DNA from: Deltaproteobacteria bacterium
Lineage (GTDB): Bacteria > Desulfobacterota > Syntrophia > Syntrophales > Smithellaceae
Length of the DNA: 36,604 nt
Direction of reading: 5' to 3'
Assembly: GCA_012729055.1 (NCBI GenBank)
Contig: JAAYDW010000039.1
Coordinates: 1 to 36,604, forward strand
The notes beneath the pieces are model-generated. The model was not told the DNA's origin. It made no database searches and saw nothing but the letters and a program-made list of their open reading frames with translations. The translations under genes were made by a program, and so were the position numbers. Shown in pieces: positions 8,190-16,121 of the stretch. Within the stretch, counting starts at the first letter, position 1. Every line of letters begins with the position of its first letter.

Positions 8190-9008
8190 TTACACGACCC
8201 ATTGACCGCTGCGGCGCTTGCGGGCATTGTCGAGCAGGTACTCATCGGCGGATGGGGCGGTGTCGGGATTGAAGCAGCTCCTGGCGCCGGAGGCGTCTCC
8301 TTCGTCTCCCAGGACCAGACGCTCGTTTTTCGCCACGCCCGCCAGGATCGTTTGCGCGGAGTGTGCGGGCGTTTGCGCGGTCGGCGGAGCTTCCACGCCG
8401 CCCGTCGACCAGATCGCGGTGGCCGTCGTTCCCGGCGTGGCGGAGGTAAACCGGATGTGGTCGTCCCAGAACTCATAGCGCAAGGCCAGGGTGAGCCCGT
8501 TGAGCGCGGCCTTGGTCGCGGCGTACATTGTCTGGTAGGCCATCGGGTAGAACGCGATGCCCGAAATGATGTCGACGATGTGTCCGCCGCCCTGCGCTTT
8601 CATGATCGGCAGAACGGCGCGGATGCCGTACAGGGCCCCGTAGAAGTTTAGGGCGAAGGCTTTCTCCCAGTCCTGGTTCGTCAACTCGGCGAAAAAGCCT
8701 CCAAAACCCGCTCCCGCGTTGTTGAACAGAAAGTCGATGCGTCCGGCGCCGAAGTCGGCCGCTTTCCGGATCATGCTTTGGACGTCCTCTTCTTTTGTGA
8801 CGTTGCACAGGACGCCGAGTGTCCGGTCGGGGTAAGCCGTATTGAGCCTTGCGGTCTCCCGGGCAAGATTCGCGTCGTTGAAGTCCGCAAGAATGACCCG
8901 TTTCGCTCCATAGGAAAGCATGGTTTCCGCCAGCGCCAGTCCGATGCCCGAGGCGCCTCCCGTCACAACGGCTACTTTGTCCCGATAGTACTCTTTCGTT
9001 TCGCTCAT
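8190..9008 (-). CDS. SDR family NAD(P)-dependent oxidoreductase
   Basis: This is a classical short-chain dehydrogenase of 272 residues. Motifs are TGGASGIG (nucleotide loop, about residues 16-23), a CNV segment, NNAG, a serine in DIISGIAF and the catalytic YAATK. An acidic residue after the second strand (ILADF) favours NAD(H). The C-terminal tail is longer than in minimal SDRs. It is the promoter-proximal gene of the pair with the ADC-like protein, and the two may handle one keto/hydroxy-acyl substrate. The ribosome-binding region (AAGGAGAGAACCG) supports the ATG at 9008. Confidence 0.93.
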   Translation of the reverse strand: MSETKEYYRDKVAVVTGGASGIGLALAETMLSYGAKRVILADFNDANLARETARLNTAYPDRTLGVLCNVTKEEDVQSMIRKAADFGAGRIDFLFNNAGAGFGGFFAELTNQDWEKAFALNFYGALYGIRAVLPIMKAQGGGHIVDIISGIAFYPMAYQTMYAATKAALNGLTLALRYEFWDDHIRFTSATPGTTATAIWSTGGVEAPPTAQTPAHSAQTILAGVAKNERLVLGDEGDASGARSCFNPDTAPSADEYLLDNARKRRSGQWVV

Positions 9009-9368
9009 GGTCGGTTCTCTCCTTGATCAGATTTTTTTGACTTTTCACGTTTTAACGTCAGGGCCTTTCGGCCGGTCTGCAATGAAAATGAAGAGGAATG
9101 ACATCATACGGGATTCCCGCATCCTGCCGCATTCCGTCCGGAACAACCAGAAGATACTGCCTCTGTGAAATGTTCTTCAACTTTTCAATTCAATAACTAT
9201 TTTCTTTACGCGAGGCGCTGCTCTGTGTAAACATTAAACAGGGGCGGTGTCAATGATGTTTCATACGTATTGCGCAAGCAATCGTTCCATCCGGTCGTCG
9301 AAAAGCCAAACGCACGTGGAGGGGGCGGGCCGGTTGCGATGGGCTTTAATAAAAAAAGTTGTGCGGCC
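9009..9368. other. Intergenic region upstream of SDR gene
   Basis: About 360 bp. It should contain the SDR/ADC promoter and the end of the DUF169 transcript. A forward 102-codon frame (9247-9555) is mostly antisense to the DUF169 gene and is not supported. No terminator-like hairpin with a T-run was recognised. Confidence 0.4.
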
Positions 9369-10124
9369 TTATTCCCGGTCTTTTGGATTGAGGCGTTTAC
9401 GAATATTTTCCCAGATGGATGTATTCAAAAAACAATCATCCATATTCTTGAGCATGCTAAGAAACTTAGGCCAGGGAATTGAAAAACTGAGCAGATCGGG
9501 TCTGACCCATCTCCTGGCGCTCGGATCCAGCAGGCCGATGACGGCTTTGGGATGATCGGATTCAAGTTCTTTCATCGGAAAGGCAACGAGCATCTCGCAG
9601 CCGGAACAGAATGGCGTTATGGCTCCATGAGGCGTCATCGTATCGAAGTTGGCCAGGCCGTGCAGCCCCGCAAGGACGTCCGGGGTGCAAAAGAAGAATA
9701 CAACCTGCGGGTCGTCGTTCTCCGTTAGAAGATCCCACCGTTTGAAGATCAGGTATTTTTTGAGGGCTTTCAGCGGAGGGCTATTTTGAAACATGGCTTT
9801 TACATGGGCCGGGGATTTCTTGTATTTCTCGACGTTCACCATAAAGTCTACGGTTTGCTCGTCAGCCCCCGCAGGCATAAACCCCAATAAACCCTTTGAC
9901 CCCCAGCAGCCCAGGTTCTCCTGGTTGAAAGCGCGTGCTTTGCCCTTTCGGACGGGAGCCAATTGGCCGAAAATGCAGGTGATGCCATGTTTGTTCGGCT
10001 TGGGCGCCTTAGGAAATTCAGCATCCATAAGATCGTCGGAATAAAAACAGGCTATCGGAAGTTCATTTCCGGTGAAGTACTTTTCCCATTGTTCGATGAA
10101 GCGTGTCTTAATTTTCAGGTCCAT
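9369..10124 (-). CDS. DUF169 domain-containing protein
   Basis: The product has 251 residues starting at ATG 10124, which follows GGAG at a 6-nt spacing; an upstream TTG at 10136 is part of that ribosome-binding region and is unlikely to be the start. The sequence resembles the DUF169 family common in methanogens and syntrophic/sulfate-reducing anaerobes, with an early PIACFYSDD segment, a Cys in HGITCIFGQL, another in NLGCWG, and a conserved pair in PFCSGCEML. The cysteines suggest a cofactor or metal, but no function is established. No signal peptide. It appears to be a single gene. Confidence 0.75.
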   Translation of the reverse strand: MDLKIKTRFIEQWEKYFTGNELPIACFYSDDLMDAEFPKAPKPNKHGITCIFGQLAPVRKGKARAFNQENLGCWGSKGLLGFMPAGADEQTVDFMVNVEKYKKSPAHVKAMFQNSPPLKALKKYLIFKRWDLLTENDDPQVVFFFCTPDVLAGLHGLANFDTMTPHGAITPFCSGCEMLVAFPMKELESDHPKAVIGLLDPSARRWVRPDLLSFSIPWPKFLSMLKNMDDCFLNTSIWENIRKRLNPKDRE

Positions 10125-10190
10125 ATTATTCTCCAATAGTACAGGCTAAAATCATTTCCCCGGCGAAAAGCTCAGGCGGCTTATGGATTT

Positions 10191-10514
10191 TTAGCGGTAC
10201 AAAGCAACTCCGCAGTTTTGGCATTTCTTTTGCGGGGGAAAGCTAATGCTGCTGGCCGGTGTATAATTGCGCCTGGTAACCGTCTGAACAAAGAAGAAAG
10301 CATTACAGTTGGGACATTTCTGCTTGTGTAATCTGTTCTGGACAAATATTCCCAGAAAGAACAGGGAAACCGGAAGAATGATTGGAAGCCAGGATTTGAA
10401 CCGCTTTATGGAGATCATTGTCACAACGAAAATTGGAAACAGGGAAAAAAGGATGAACAGAAATATCCGCCTCATCTTACGAATATGGGCCAATCCTTTA
10501 TTGTTGATTTTCAT
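10191..10514 (-). CDS. Small two-helix membrane protein with zinc-ribbon-like Cys pairs
   Basis: The product has 107 residues from the ATG at 10514, chosen because AAAGGAGG precedes it; the frame extends further upstream without a better start. Two hydrophobic segments (about residues 15-33 and 40-58) should form a hairpin in the membrane. The C-terminal cytoplasmic part holds CPNC and CQNC about 40 residues apart, typical of a small zinc ribbon. The family is not recognised. It lies upstream of the DUF169 gene on the same strand with a gap of about 65 bp. Confidence 0.6.
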   Translation of the reverse strand: MKINNKGLAHIRKMRRIFLFILFSLFPIFVVTMISIKRFKSWLPIILPVSLFFLGIFVQNRLHKQKCPNCNAFFFVQTVTRRNYTPASSISFPPQKKCQNCGVALYR

Positions 10515-10640
10515 TGGTCCTCCTTTGATGATGTAAGTCAAGCCGGAGGCAGCGGTCGGCTGTATTGATTTTTGGGCTCTGCTTATGGCTGCAAAGCGCA
10601 TCGGAGTAGAAAACCGGCGCCGTGCTCTGTTGGGGGTTTT

Positions 10641-11069
10641 TCATTTCTCGCTTTCTTTTTTTATTGCTTCATTCATCAATTCAAATCCCCGCTTTGTTTT
10701 CTTCAACATACTGCCTGAGAAACCGGCCAATAATCCGCTGAATATTTCTCCGTGTGCAAAGGTGGTCGTACCATTCTTGTTATCCGATAACCGGAAATAA
10801 TGTTCCCCATCAAAAAGCCCCTTGAGCAATAGTTTTCCTGACCAACGAAATTCCTTGTTTTGTTCAAACTTCAAAATTGAAGGTTTAAAAGTCATGGTGC
10901 CGCCGCCCGGGGGGTGGATTTTTACGATCAGTTGCTCTCCCATATTTTTACGTCCTGAAATAGACTTGATGAATGGATTCCATTCAGGGTACTTTTCAAA
11001 ATTCGTCAAAATTCGCCAAACCTTTTCCGGCTCCGCATTTATAATGCTTTCTGTCCTGATCTCCTTCAT
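10641..11069 (-). CDS. SRPBCC (polyketide cyclase/START-like) family protein
   Basis: The product has 142 residues from the ATG at 11069 (MKEIRTESI). The pattern of an initial strand, then AEPEKVWRILTNFEKYPEWNPF, is the standard opening of SRPBCC ligand-binding proteins. GTTTFAHGEIFSG and a long C-terminal helix complete the fold. These proteins bind hydrophobic ligands or act as cyclases, and no substrate can be inferred here. The frame remains open upstream to 11138 but without family similarity. Confidence 0.8.
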   Translation of the reverse strand: MKEIRTESIINAEPEKVWRILTNFEKYPEWNPFIKSISGRKNMGEQLIVKIHPPGGGTMTFKPSILKFEQNKEFRWSGKLLLKGLFDGEHYFRLSDNKNGTTTFAHGEIFSGLLAGFSGSMLKKTKRGFELMNEAIKKESEK

Positions 11070-11162
11070 CTCTAATCCTTCATCAGTCCGCAAAATGGAC
11101 GGAGCGCGGTTGTTTCTGAAAACATGATGAAAAGCCAAGTTGAGAGGCAGTAAATAATATTT

Positions 11163-11345
11163 TCACGGATTGTCGGACTCAAGGTAACGGTCAACTTTTT
11201 TCAACTCCTCTTCCAGATCATAACCTGGTTTATGGTAATGCCAATTTAACAGATGGTCAATGAAATCTTGCCAGGTTGCTTGAGACAGCGGGAAACGGCA
11301 GGGGAAGCGCTTCGGGAATTCCAAATTTCTTTGGACCCGAAGCAT
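11163..11345 (-). CDS. Possible small hypothetical protein or gene remnant
   Basis: A frame of about 60 codons from ATG 11345 ends in an acidic helix (DLEEELKKVDRYLESDNP) that looks protein-like. It begins directly after the terminator of the substrate-binding protein gene and has no clear ribosome-binding site. It may be the tail of a degraded gene. The family is not recognised. Confidence 0.3.
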   Translation of the reverse strand: MLRVQRNLEFPKRFPCRFPLSQATWQDFIDHLLNWHYHKPGYDLEEELKKVDRYLESDNP

Positions 11346-11364
11346 TTCGAAAATGTGCAATAAA

Positions 11365-11403
11365 AAAAACCGGAATCGGCAGAATTCACCGATTCCGGTT
11401 TTT
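11365..11403 (-). terminator. Intrinsic terminator of the substrate-binding protein gene
   Basis: A 15 bp perfect stem (AAAAACCGGAATCGG / CCGATTCCGGTTTTT) with a 9-nt loop is followed on the reverse strand by a long T-run. It lies about 20 bp past the stop at 11425. The A/T ends make it potentially bidirectional. Confidence 0.9.
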
Positions 11404-11424
11404 CTGAGTTAATGGATTTGGCGT

Positions 11425-12891
11425 TTATTCGCCCCAATCATTCTTGCCTTTGCAGCGATCCAGGCTCTGGTCCATCCAGGGGAGAATCTTCTCCGCGGGA
11501 ATAACCGCCGTCGGACCGTAGGACGACGACGTCTTGTACCAGTAATACGGCGCGATATTCATATGGACTTTCTGCTGCTCCCAGGGAACGAATTCGACGA
11601 TGGACAGATCCTGAACCACCTTGTGGTCGCAGGCTCTCATTTTAACCACTCTGCCGTTGATGTACTTGTAGGTGTCGTTTTCCCACACGGCGATGATCTT
11701 TTCCGGATCCGTGCTTTTCGCGCGTTCAATGACGCTGAAGAGCCAGTAGGTTTCGTTGGTCCACGAGCCGAAGTTTCCGAAATAATGTTCGAACAGCTTC
11801 CCATTGTACGGCTGGGTTTTCCACGTCGTCTTCCATAAATTATTCCAGGCCTTGTAGGCTTTGGTGTAGCCGGGCGTCTTGAACTGCGGATTCGCGATCC
11901 AGAAAGAGCTGATGTTCACCAGGCCTTTGGTGCCTTCCACGCCGACTTCGTTGAGCATGTTGGGGTCGTCGAAATAGACATTGGCGATCGGCAGCATCAC
12001 GCCCATGTGGCGCGCCTGCTTGAGCAGGTTTGCGGCATCGGGGAGCCAGTCGCCCGAGAAAATCACTTCGGCGCCGGAAGCTTTGATTTTGGTCAGGTAA
12101 GGGGCGTAGTCAGTCAAAAAGAGTTTATGGTAGTCTTCACCCACGATCGTTGCCGTCGGATAGTATTCCTGCAGACCCTGCTTGAAAGCCGCTGCATATT
12201 GGCGGCCGAAGGCGTAATCCTGGTTGAGGATATAAAACTTCGTTTCTTTTTTCCGAATCTGGCCGTAGTAATAGGCGAAGGCGCGGGCAATCTGTTCCGT
12301 GGAGAAAGACGCCTGGAAGGCGTAGCGGGAAAAATTGCTGGCATCCTGGAGGTCATCCGACATGGTGGTCGCATTGATGGCGATGACTTTGTGCTTCTCC
12401 GCGGCGGCATTGATGATTCTCATCATGTGGCTGCCGTCGGTTCCCCACAGCACATGAACCTTTTCCTGCAGAATCATGCGTTCGAGGACTTTTTTGCACT
12501 GATCAACCTTGCCCATGTGATCGGCCTTGATGACCTCGATGAGCTTCTTTTTTCCGTCGACGAAGATGCCGCCCCGCTTGTTCAAATCGTAGGCCACCCA
12601 GTTGACGACCAGCCAGTAGATCTGGCCGTTGATGGCCGACGGTCCGGAAAATGACGCCACAACGGCAATCTTGATGGTGTCGCCCGTGGGCTGAACAATG
12701 TTGGCCGGATCGTAGCCGGTCATATCGCCCATTTTGCTTGCGTCAAAAGCCGCCTTGACAGCGGGCGCTTTTTCGGCCTTGGCCGGCTTCGCCGCCAGAG
12801 CGGCCGTCGGTGCAAAGGCGACCGCGACCAGAGAAAGAACGGCAACCACTAACAACAAACCTGAAAAACGCTTCAACAAACATCTCATCAT
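11425..12891 (-). CDS. ABC transporter substrate-binding protein (branched-chain amino-acid type)
   Basis: The product has 488 residues. The N-terminal 33 or so form a Sec signal peptide ending in ALAA, followed by a Lys/Ala/Pro-rich linker. The mature part is a type-I periplasmic binding protein of the LivJ/Peripla_BP_6 class: IKIAVVASFSGPSA at about residue 73, VLWGTDGSHMM, FYILNQDYAFGRQYA and a C-terminal region rich in aromatic residues. It would capture a small carboxylate or amino acid in the periplasm. AGGAGG lies 8 nt before the ATG at 12891 (12888 is an alternative). No permease or ATPase gene is adjacent, so this is an orphan receptor within the window. Confidence 0.9.
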   Translation of the reverse strand: MMRCLLKRFSGLLLVVAVLSLVAVAFAPTAALAAKPAKAEKAPAVKAAFDASKMGDMTGYDPANIVQPTGDTIKIAVVASFSGPSAINGQIYWLVVNWVAYDLNKRGGIFVDGKKKLIEVIKADHMGKVDQCKKVLERMILQEKVHVLWGTDGSHMMRIINAAAEKHKVIAINATTMSDDLQDASNFSRYAFQASFSTEQIARAFAYYYGQIRKKETKFYILNQDYAFGRQYAAAFKQGLQEYYPTATIVGEDYHKLFLTDYAPYLTKIKASGAEVIFSGDWLPDAANLLKQARHMGVMLPIANVYFDDPNMLNEVGVEGTKGLVNISSFWIANPQFKTPGYTKAYKAWNNLWKTTWKTQPYNGKLFEHYFGNFGSWTNETYWLFSVIERAKSTDPEKIIAVWENDTYKYINGRVVKMRACDHKVVQDLSIVEFVPWEQQKVHMNIAPYYWYKTSSSYGPTAVIPAEKILPWMDQSLDRCKGKNDWGE

Positions 12892-13918
12892 TCAAACATC
12901 CTCCTGACTCATTTATTACCAGGTGTTAAACCTGATTATTCCGAAATTCAGATGTAAAAAAGGGATAAGGCTTCCTCGTTTACCCATTTGGCATTTTTGT
13001 TGAATTTCCAACCGGTTGATCGGGATTCTGCGGATATCGGAATGAAAAATTTTTTCCGGGATGGCTTCATGAAACGGCGGGGAGGGCGATCGGTTGTCCC
13101 GGTAGCGTCTTCTCCTTATCGGTTCTCTGCAGCAGCCGAACGGCCGGCAGAGGTTTGAAGCAAAACGGCGATGAGCTTCAGCGATTTTCAATCCGCCAAT
13201 ATCTGCGTTATTCTGAAATCCGGATCTTGGGCCTCTTGTTTCAGGAAGAAGCACTAAAGAAACTTTTGCTTCGATTCCATTGGTTCAATTCATGGCGGCT
13301 TTCGCCGTCTATTCGGGTTTTTCCCAACGACCGGCAGCGGGGATCAAACGGAATATTTACAACGGACGTTGGTTGTAATAACTACTAGAGAGCGGTTTCT
13401 TTTGTCAAGGAATATTTCAGGCAAAGCAATAAGGCCGATCTTCGGCAACAGGGGTGGAAGAAAGCGGCCGCCAGGGAGAAAACGTCGGAAATGCCGGACA
13501 AGCTCGGAAAACCGACAGAGCCGCAGGCGGCGCGACAGTCCTTCACAAAATGTCCGGAGCGCGCCTGCGCCGATCAGCCGATATCCCTGCGTTTCCCCGT
13601 TACCAAAGTCATTTTTGATCGCTCATCCGATTCTTTCGTACTTCGTGGAATCTTAATATTTTCAATCTTAAAGAAAATACTGGGCTTCAACCCATAAAAT
13701 CCTTATCATGCAGTACATTTTATCCTAATTCAAAAATAAATATATTGTAATTTATGTTTAATTCTGTTTAAAATTAATTCAAATATAATTAAATATCAAA
13801 ACGCGTATTTGCAACGAAACAACCAACGCTTCAAATAATCAATACATACTCAGTCCTTAACTGTTTTTTCAGCCGGAAATATAATCATTAATGAATTATA
13901 TAGAAAGGAGGAAAGAGC
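12892..13918. other. Long intergenic region, AT-rich in its right part
   Basis: About 1 kb between two divergent genes. Short frames on both strands have no recognised family or ribosome-binding site. The right 200 bp (about 13720-13890) is strikingly AT-rich compared with its surroundings and contains the promoter proposed for the channel gene. No clear promoter for the reverse-strand substrate-binding protein was recognised. Confidence 0.45.
13857..13885 (+). promoter_or_regulatory. Probable sigma70-type promoter of the channel gene
   Basis: TTAACT (13857-13862), a 17-bp spacer and a perfect TATAAT (13880-13885). The predicted transcript start near 13892 is about 27 nt before the ATG at 13919, leaving room for the AAAGGAGG ribosome-binding site. 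Confidence 0.6.
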
Positions 13919-15379
13919 ATGAATTCAAATTTAACAGCGATGTGGAATGCCGTGCAAAATGGACTGGGAGGTCACATTCCGGTCCTTTTGGGAGCATTGG
14001 CCGTTCTGGTTTTGGGTTGGCTAATTGCTGTATTGGCACGAGCGGGCGTCCGTCGGGGATTGGGCAAGCTCAATTTGAACACGCGGTTCGCTCAACTTAC
14101 AGGTCAGAGCATCAACCTCGAAAATGGTTTGGCGATAGCTATTTTTTGGATCGTAATGCTTTTTGTCATAACCGGTGTATTGAACTCACTTGATCTGGCG
14201 ATGGTTTCTGCTCCCTTTGCCGCGCTTTTGACAAAATTTCTGGCATACATTCCGCACCTGCTGGCCGGGTTGATGCTTGCTCTGATTGCCTGGTTGCTGG
14301 CAAGCATTGTCCGAAAGTTCGTTACCAAGGCGCTTTCCAAAACCACACTGGATGAAAAACTTTCCGAACATGCGGGCATGTCGCCCATCAGCGACGGACT
14401 GAGTCAAGCTTTATTCTGGCTCATCATTCTGCTGTTCGTGCCGGCCATCATGGGCGCGCTGCAAATGGACGGCCTCCTGGATCCGTTTCGGGATATGATT
14501 GCCAAAGTACTTGATTTTCTGCCCAATGCGGTAGCCGCCATCGTCATCGGCTTCGTGGGCTGGGTTTTAGCCACCGTTCTGCGCAATCTGACAACAAATC
14601 TTCTGCGTACCGCCGGAAGTGACAAACTCAGTCAGAAGGTCGGGTTGACGGAATCCGTTCAGCTTTCCAACGCGATAGGTCTGCTGGTTTTCGTGGCCGT
14701 GTTTTTACCGGCGTTGATCGCCGCCCTGGACGCATTACAAATCGAAGCCATTTCCAAGCCGGCAACGGATATGTTGGACATGTTTTTGATGGCTGTGCCT
14801 CATATCGTTGCGGCCGGCCTTATTCTGGTGATCACCTGGATGGTTGCTTCTTTTGCTTCTCGGCTTCTGGCTAGTCTTCTCAACACAATGGGTTTTGACA
14901 ACATTCCGAAACACATCGGATTGGAACATGCGTTTCATAAAACACCGGCATCGGTTTTTGTGGGATACGTGGTTTTGTTTTTTGCCATGCTTTTCGCCAC
15001 AGTTGAAGCCGCAAATCAACTCGGATTCACGCACGTCAGCGATACGGTGGATACATTCATCCGCTTCGGCGGCGATGTGCTCTTGGGCTCGCTTATTCTT
15101 GTGATAGGATTCTGGCTGGCCAACCTTGCCTATGAAACCATGGATAAAGCCAGCGGACCCAACACGAAGGGGCTCGCACGAATCGGACGTTTCGCCATTT
15201 TGGGATTGGTCCTGGCTCTTGGTCTCCGTGCCATGGGCATTGCCGATGATATCGTCAATCTGGCGTTTGGACTGACGTTGGGCGCCATCGCGGTAACTGT
15301 GGCGTTATCCTTCGGTCTGGGTGGACGTGAAGCGGCAGGAAAACTCATGGAACACTGGTTGTCGAGATTTCGTCAATAA
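13919..15379 (+). CDS. MscS-related mechanosensitive channel / conserved TM-helix protein (CmpX-like)
   Basis: An integral membrane protein of 486 residues with about ten or more hydrophobic segments. It has repeated units of the type LxxxPxxxAxxxxxxxxWxxA, seen three to four times (for example IPHLLAGLMLALIAWLLAS, LPNAVAAIVIGFVGWVLAT, VPHIVAAGLILVITWMVAS), which mark the conserved TM-helix repeat family. The C-terminal FGLTLGAIAVTVALSFGLG resembles the pore-lining region of MscS-family channels. There is no MscS cytoplasmic beta domain. The likely role is osmotic or envelope-stress response. It has its own promoter (TATAAT at 13880), AAAGGAGG site and terminator, so it is monocistronic. Confidence 0.82.
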   Translation: MNSNLTAMWNAVQNGLGGHIPVLLGALAVLVLGWLIAVLARAGVRRGLGKLNLNTRFAQLTGQSINLENGLAIAIFWIVMLFVITGVLNSLDLAMVSAPFAALLTKFLAYIPHLLAGLMLALIAWLLASIVRKFVTKALSKTTLDEKLSEHAGMSPISDGLSQALFWLIILLFVPAIMGALQMDGLLDPFRDMIAKVLDFLPNAVAAIVIGFVGWVLATVLRNLTTNLLRTAGSDKLSQKVGLTESVQLSNAIGLLVFVAVFLPALIAALDALQIEAISKPATDMLDMFLMAVPHIVAAGLILVITWMVASFASRLLASLLNTMGFDNIPKHIGLEHAFHKTPASVFVGYVVLFFAMLFATVEAANQLGFTHVSDTVDTFIRFGGDVLLGSLILVIGFWLANLAYETMDKASGPNTKGLARIGRFAILGLVLALGLRAMGIADDIVNLAFGLTLGAIAVTVALSFGLGGREAAGKLMEHWLSRFRQ

Positions 15380-15435
15380 TCAGGGAAGATGATCCGTCCA
15401 GCGAAGGGTACACCATAGATAAACAGCTTGATTTG

Positions 15436-15469
15436 AAATGGGGCAGCCTGTGTGAAGGCTGCCCCATTT
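15436..15469 (+). terminator. Terminator after the channel gene
   Basis: A 13 bp perfect stem (AAATGGGGCAGCC / GGCTGCCCCATTT) with an 8-nt loop lies 57 bp past the stop codon. The downstream T-run is short. Its right arm overlaps the start of the RND-permease remnant. Confidence 0.75.
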
Positions 15470-15640
15470 GCTATTATCGTTATTCGCAAATCCATTCTGT
15501 TGGTGAGTTTTATACAGATGAAATGGGATGAGAAGGGGGATTTGCGCCAGGCGCTCATTCAGGCAGGGGCCACGCGATTCCGGCCGATTATCCCGACCGC
15601 TGCCGCTGTCGTGCGCGGCGCTTACGAATTCAAAACGCAT
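15452..15640 (+). pseudogene. RND efflux permease remnant
   Basis: In one frame, residues read IIVIRKSILLVSFIQ, then DLRQALIQAGATRFRPII, then TAAAVV.GAYEF. This matches the conserved central segment of AcrB/CusA-type RND permeases (GIVVrNSILLVdFI...REALieAGatRFRPIlmTa), normally inside a protein of about 1000 residues. Only about 60 residues remain. The match stops near GAYEF and the frame closes at the TGA around 15684. It is clearly a fragment, with no start or family context. Confidence 0.6.
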
Positions 15641-15659
15641 TTCCTGTGGAGGAGGTCAG

Positions 15660-15854
15660 CGCATCGGTCTGCCGCGCGTGGCTGACGATCTGCTGAATAC
15701 TCCCGGAACCTGGCTGTTGTGGCCGGACGGAGCCTGCACACGACCGAGGGTATCCGACAGGCAATCCCCGACCCGGGTGGTGGTGATTGATGCAACCCGG
15801 CAACAGGCCCGCCGGTTGTACAGCAGCCTGCCGGCTTTATGGCGGCTGCTGTAG
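15660..15854 (+). pseudogene. DTW-domain (tRNA aminocarboxypropyltransferase-like) remnant
   Basis: A different frame reads LLNTPGTWLLWPDGA and then RVVVIDATRQQARRLYSSLPAL, ending at TAG 15852-15854. This resembles the core of DTW/TapT proteins, where the signature is DxTWxqAR. Here the tryptophan is replaced (DATRQQAR) and the N-terminal zinc-binding Cys motifs are absent, so it is a degraded fragment. The assignment is by motif resemblance only. Confidence 0.4.
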
Positions 15855-15860
15855 CGATCC

Positions 15861-16115
15861 TTGATGGAAGCGGTCACGAAGCTGAAGTCAGGAAATTTTA
15901 TTGTCGGCATTCTGAGCGATCAGACGGACTGGCTCGACGTCCTGAATTCACGTTTTGATTTCTTCAAGCATTTTGATGATGTCTTGAACAGTTGTCATCC
16001 GGGCAAAGGGAAAAGAGACAAGTCGCTTTTTGATGATATTTCCGGATTGCTGAATGGAACACCGGACAACATTTTATTCATTGCATTCCAGCCGCAGCAT
16101 CCTTCCCGGAAATAA
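15861..16115 (+). pseudogene. HAD-superfamily hydrolase remnant
   Basis: The frame of 84 codons reads FIVGILSDQTDWLD, FDFFKHFDDVLNS, GKGKRDKSLFDDIS and NILFI. It matches the middle and C-terminal part of HAD hydrolases: motif II Ser/Thr in SDQT, the Lys of GKRD and the strand before motif III. The expected aspartates (LFIDDn) are replaced by LFIAFQ and the N-terminal nucleophile motif DxDGT is missing. It is truncated at both ends. Confidence 0.6.
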
Positions 16116-16121
16116 AACGGC

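Noticed and set aside
12916-13697. Short ORFs of up to 112 codons on both strands in the 1 kb intergenic region
   Set aside because: No start signals, no recognisable domains and overlapping alternatives in other frames.
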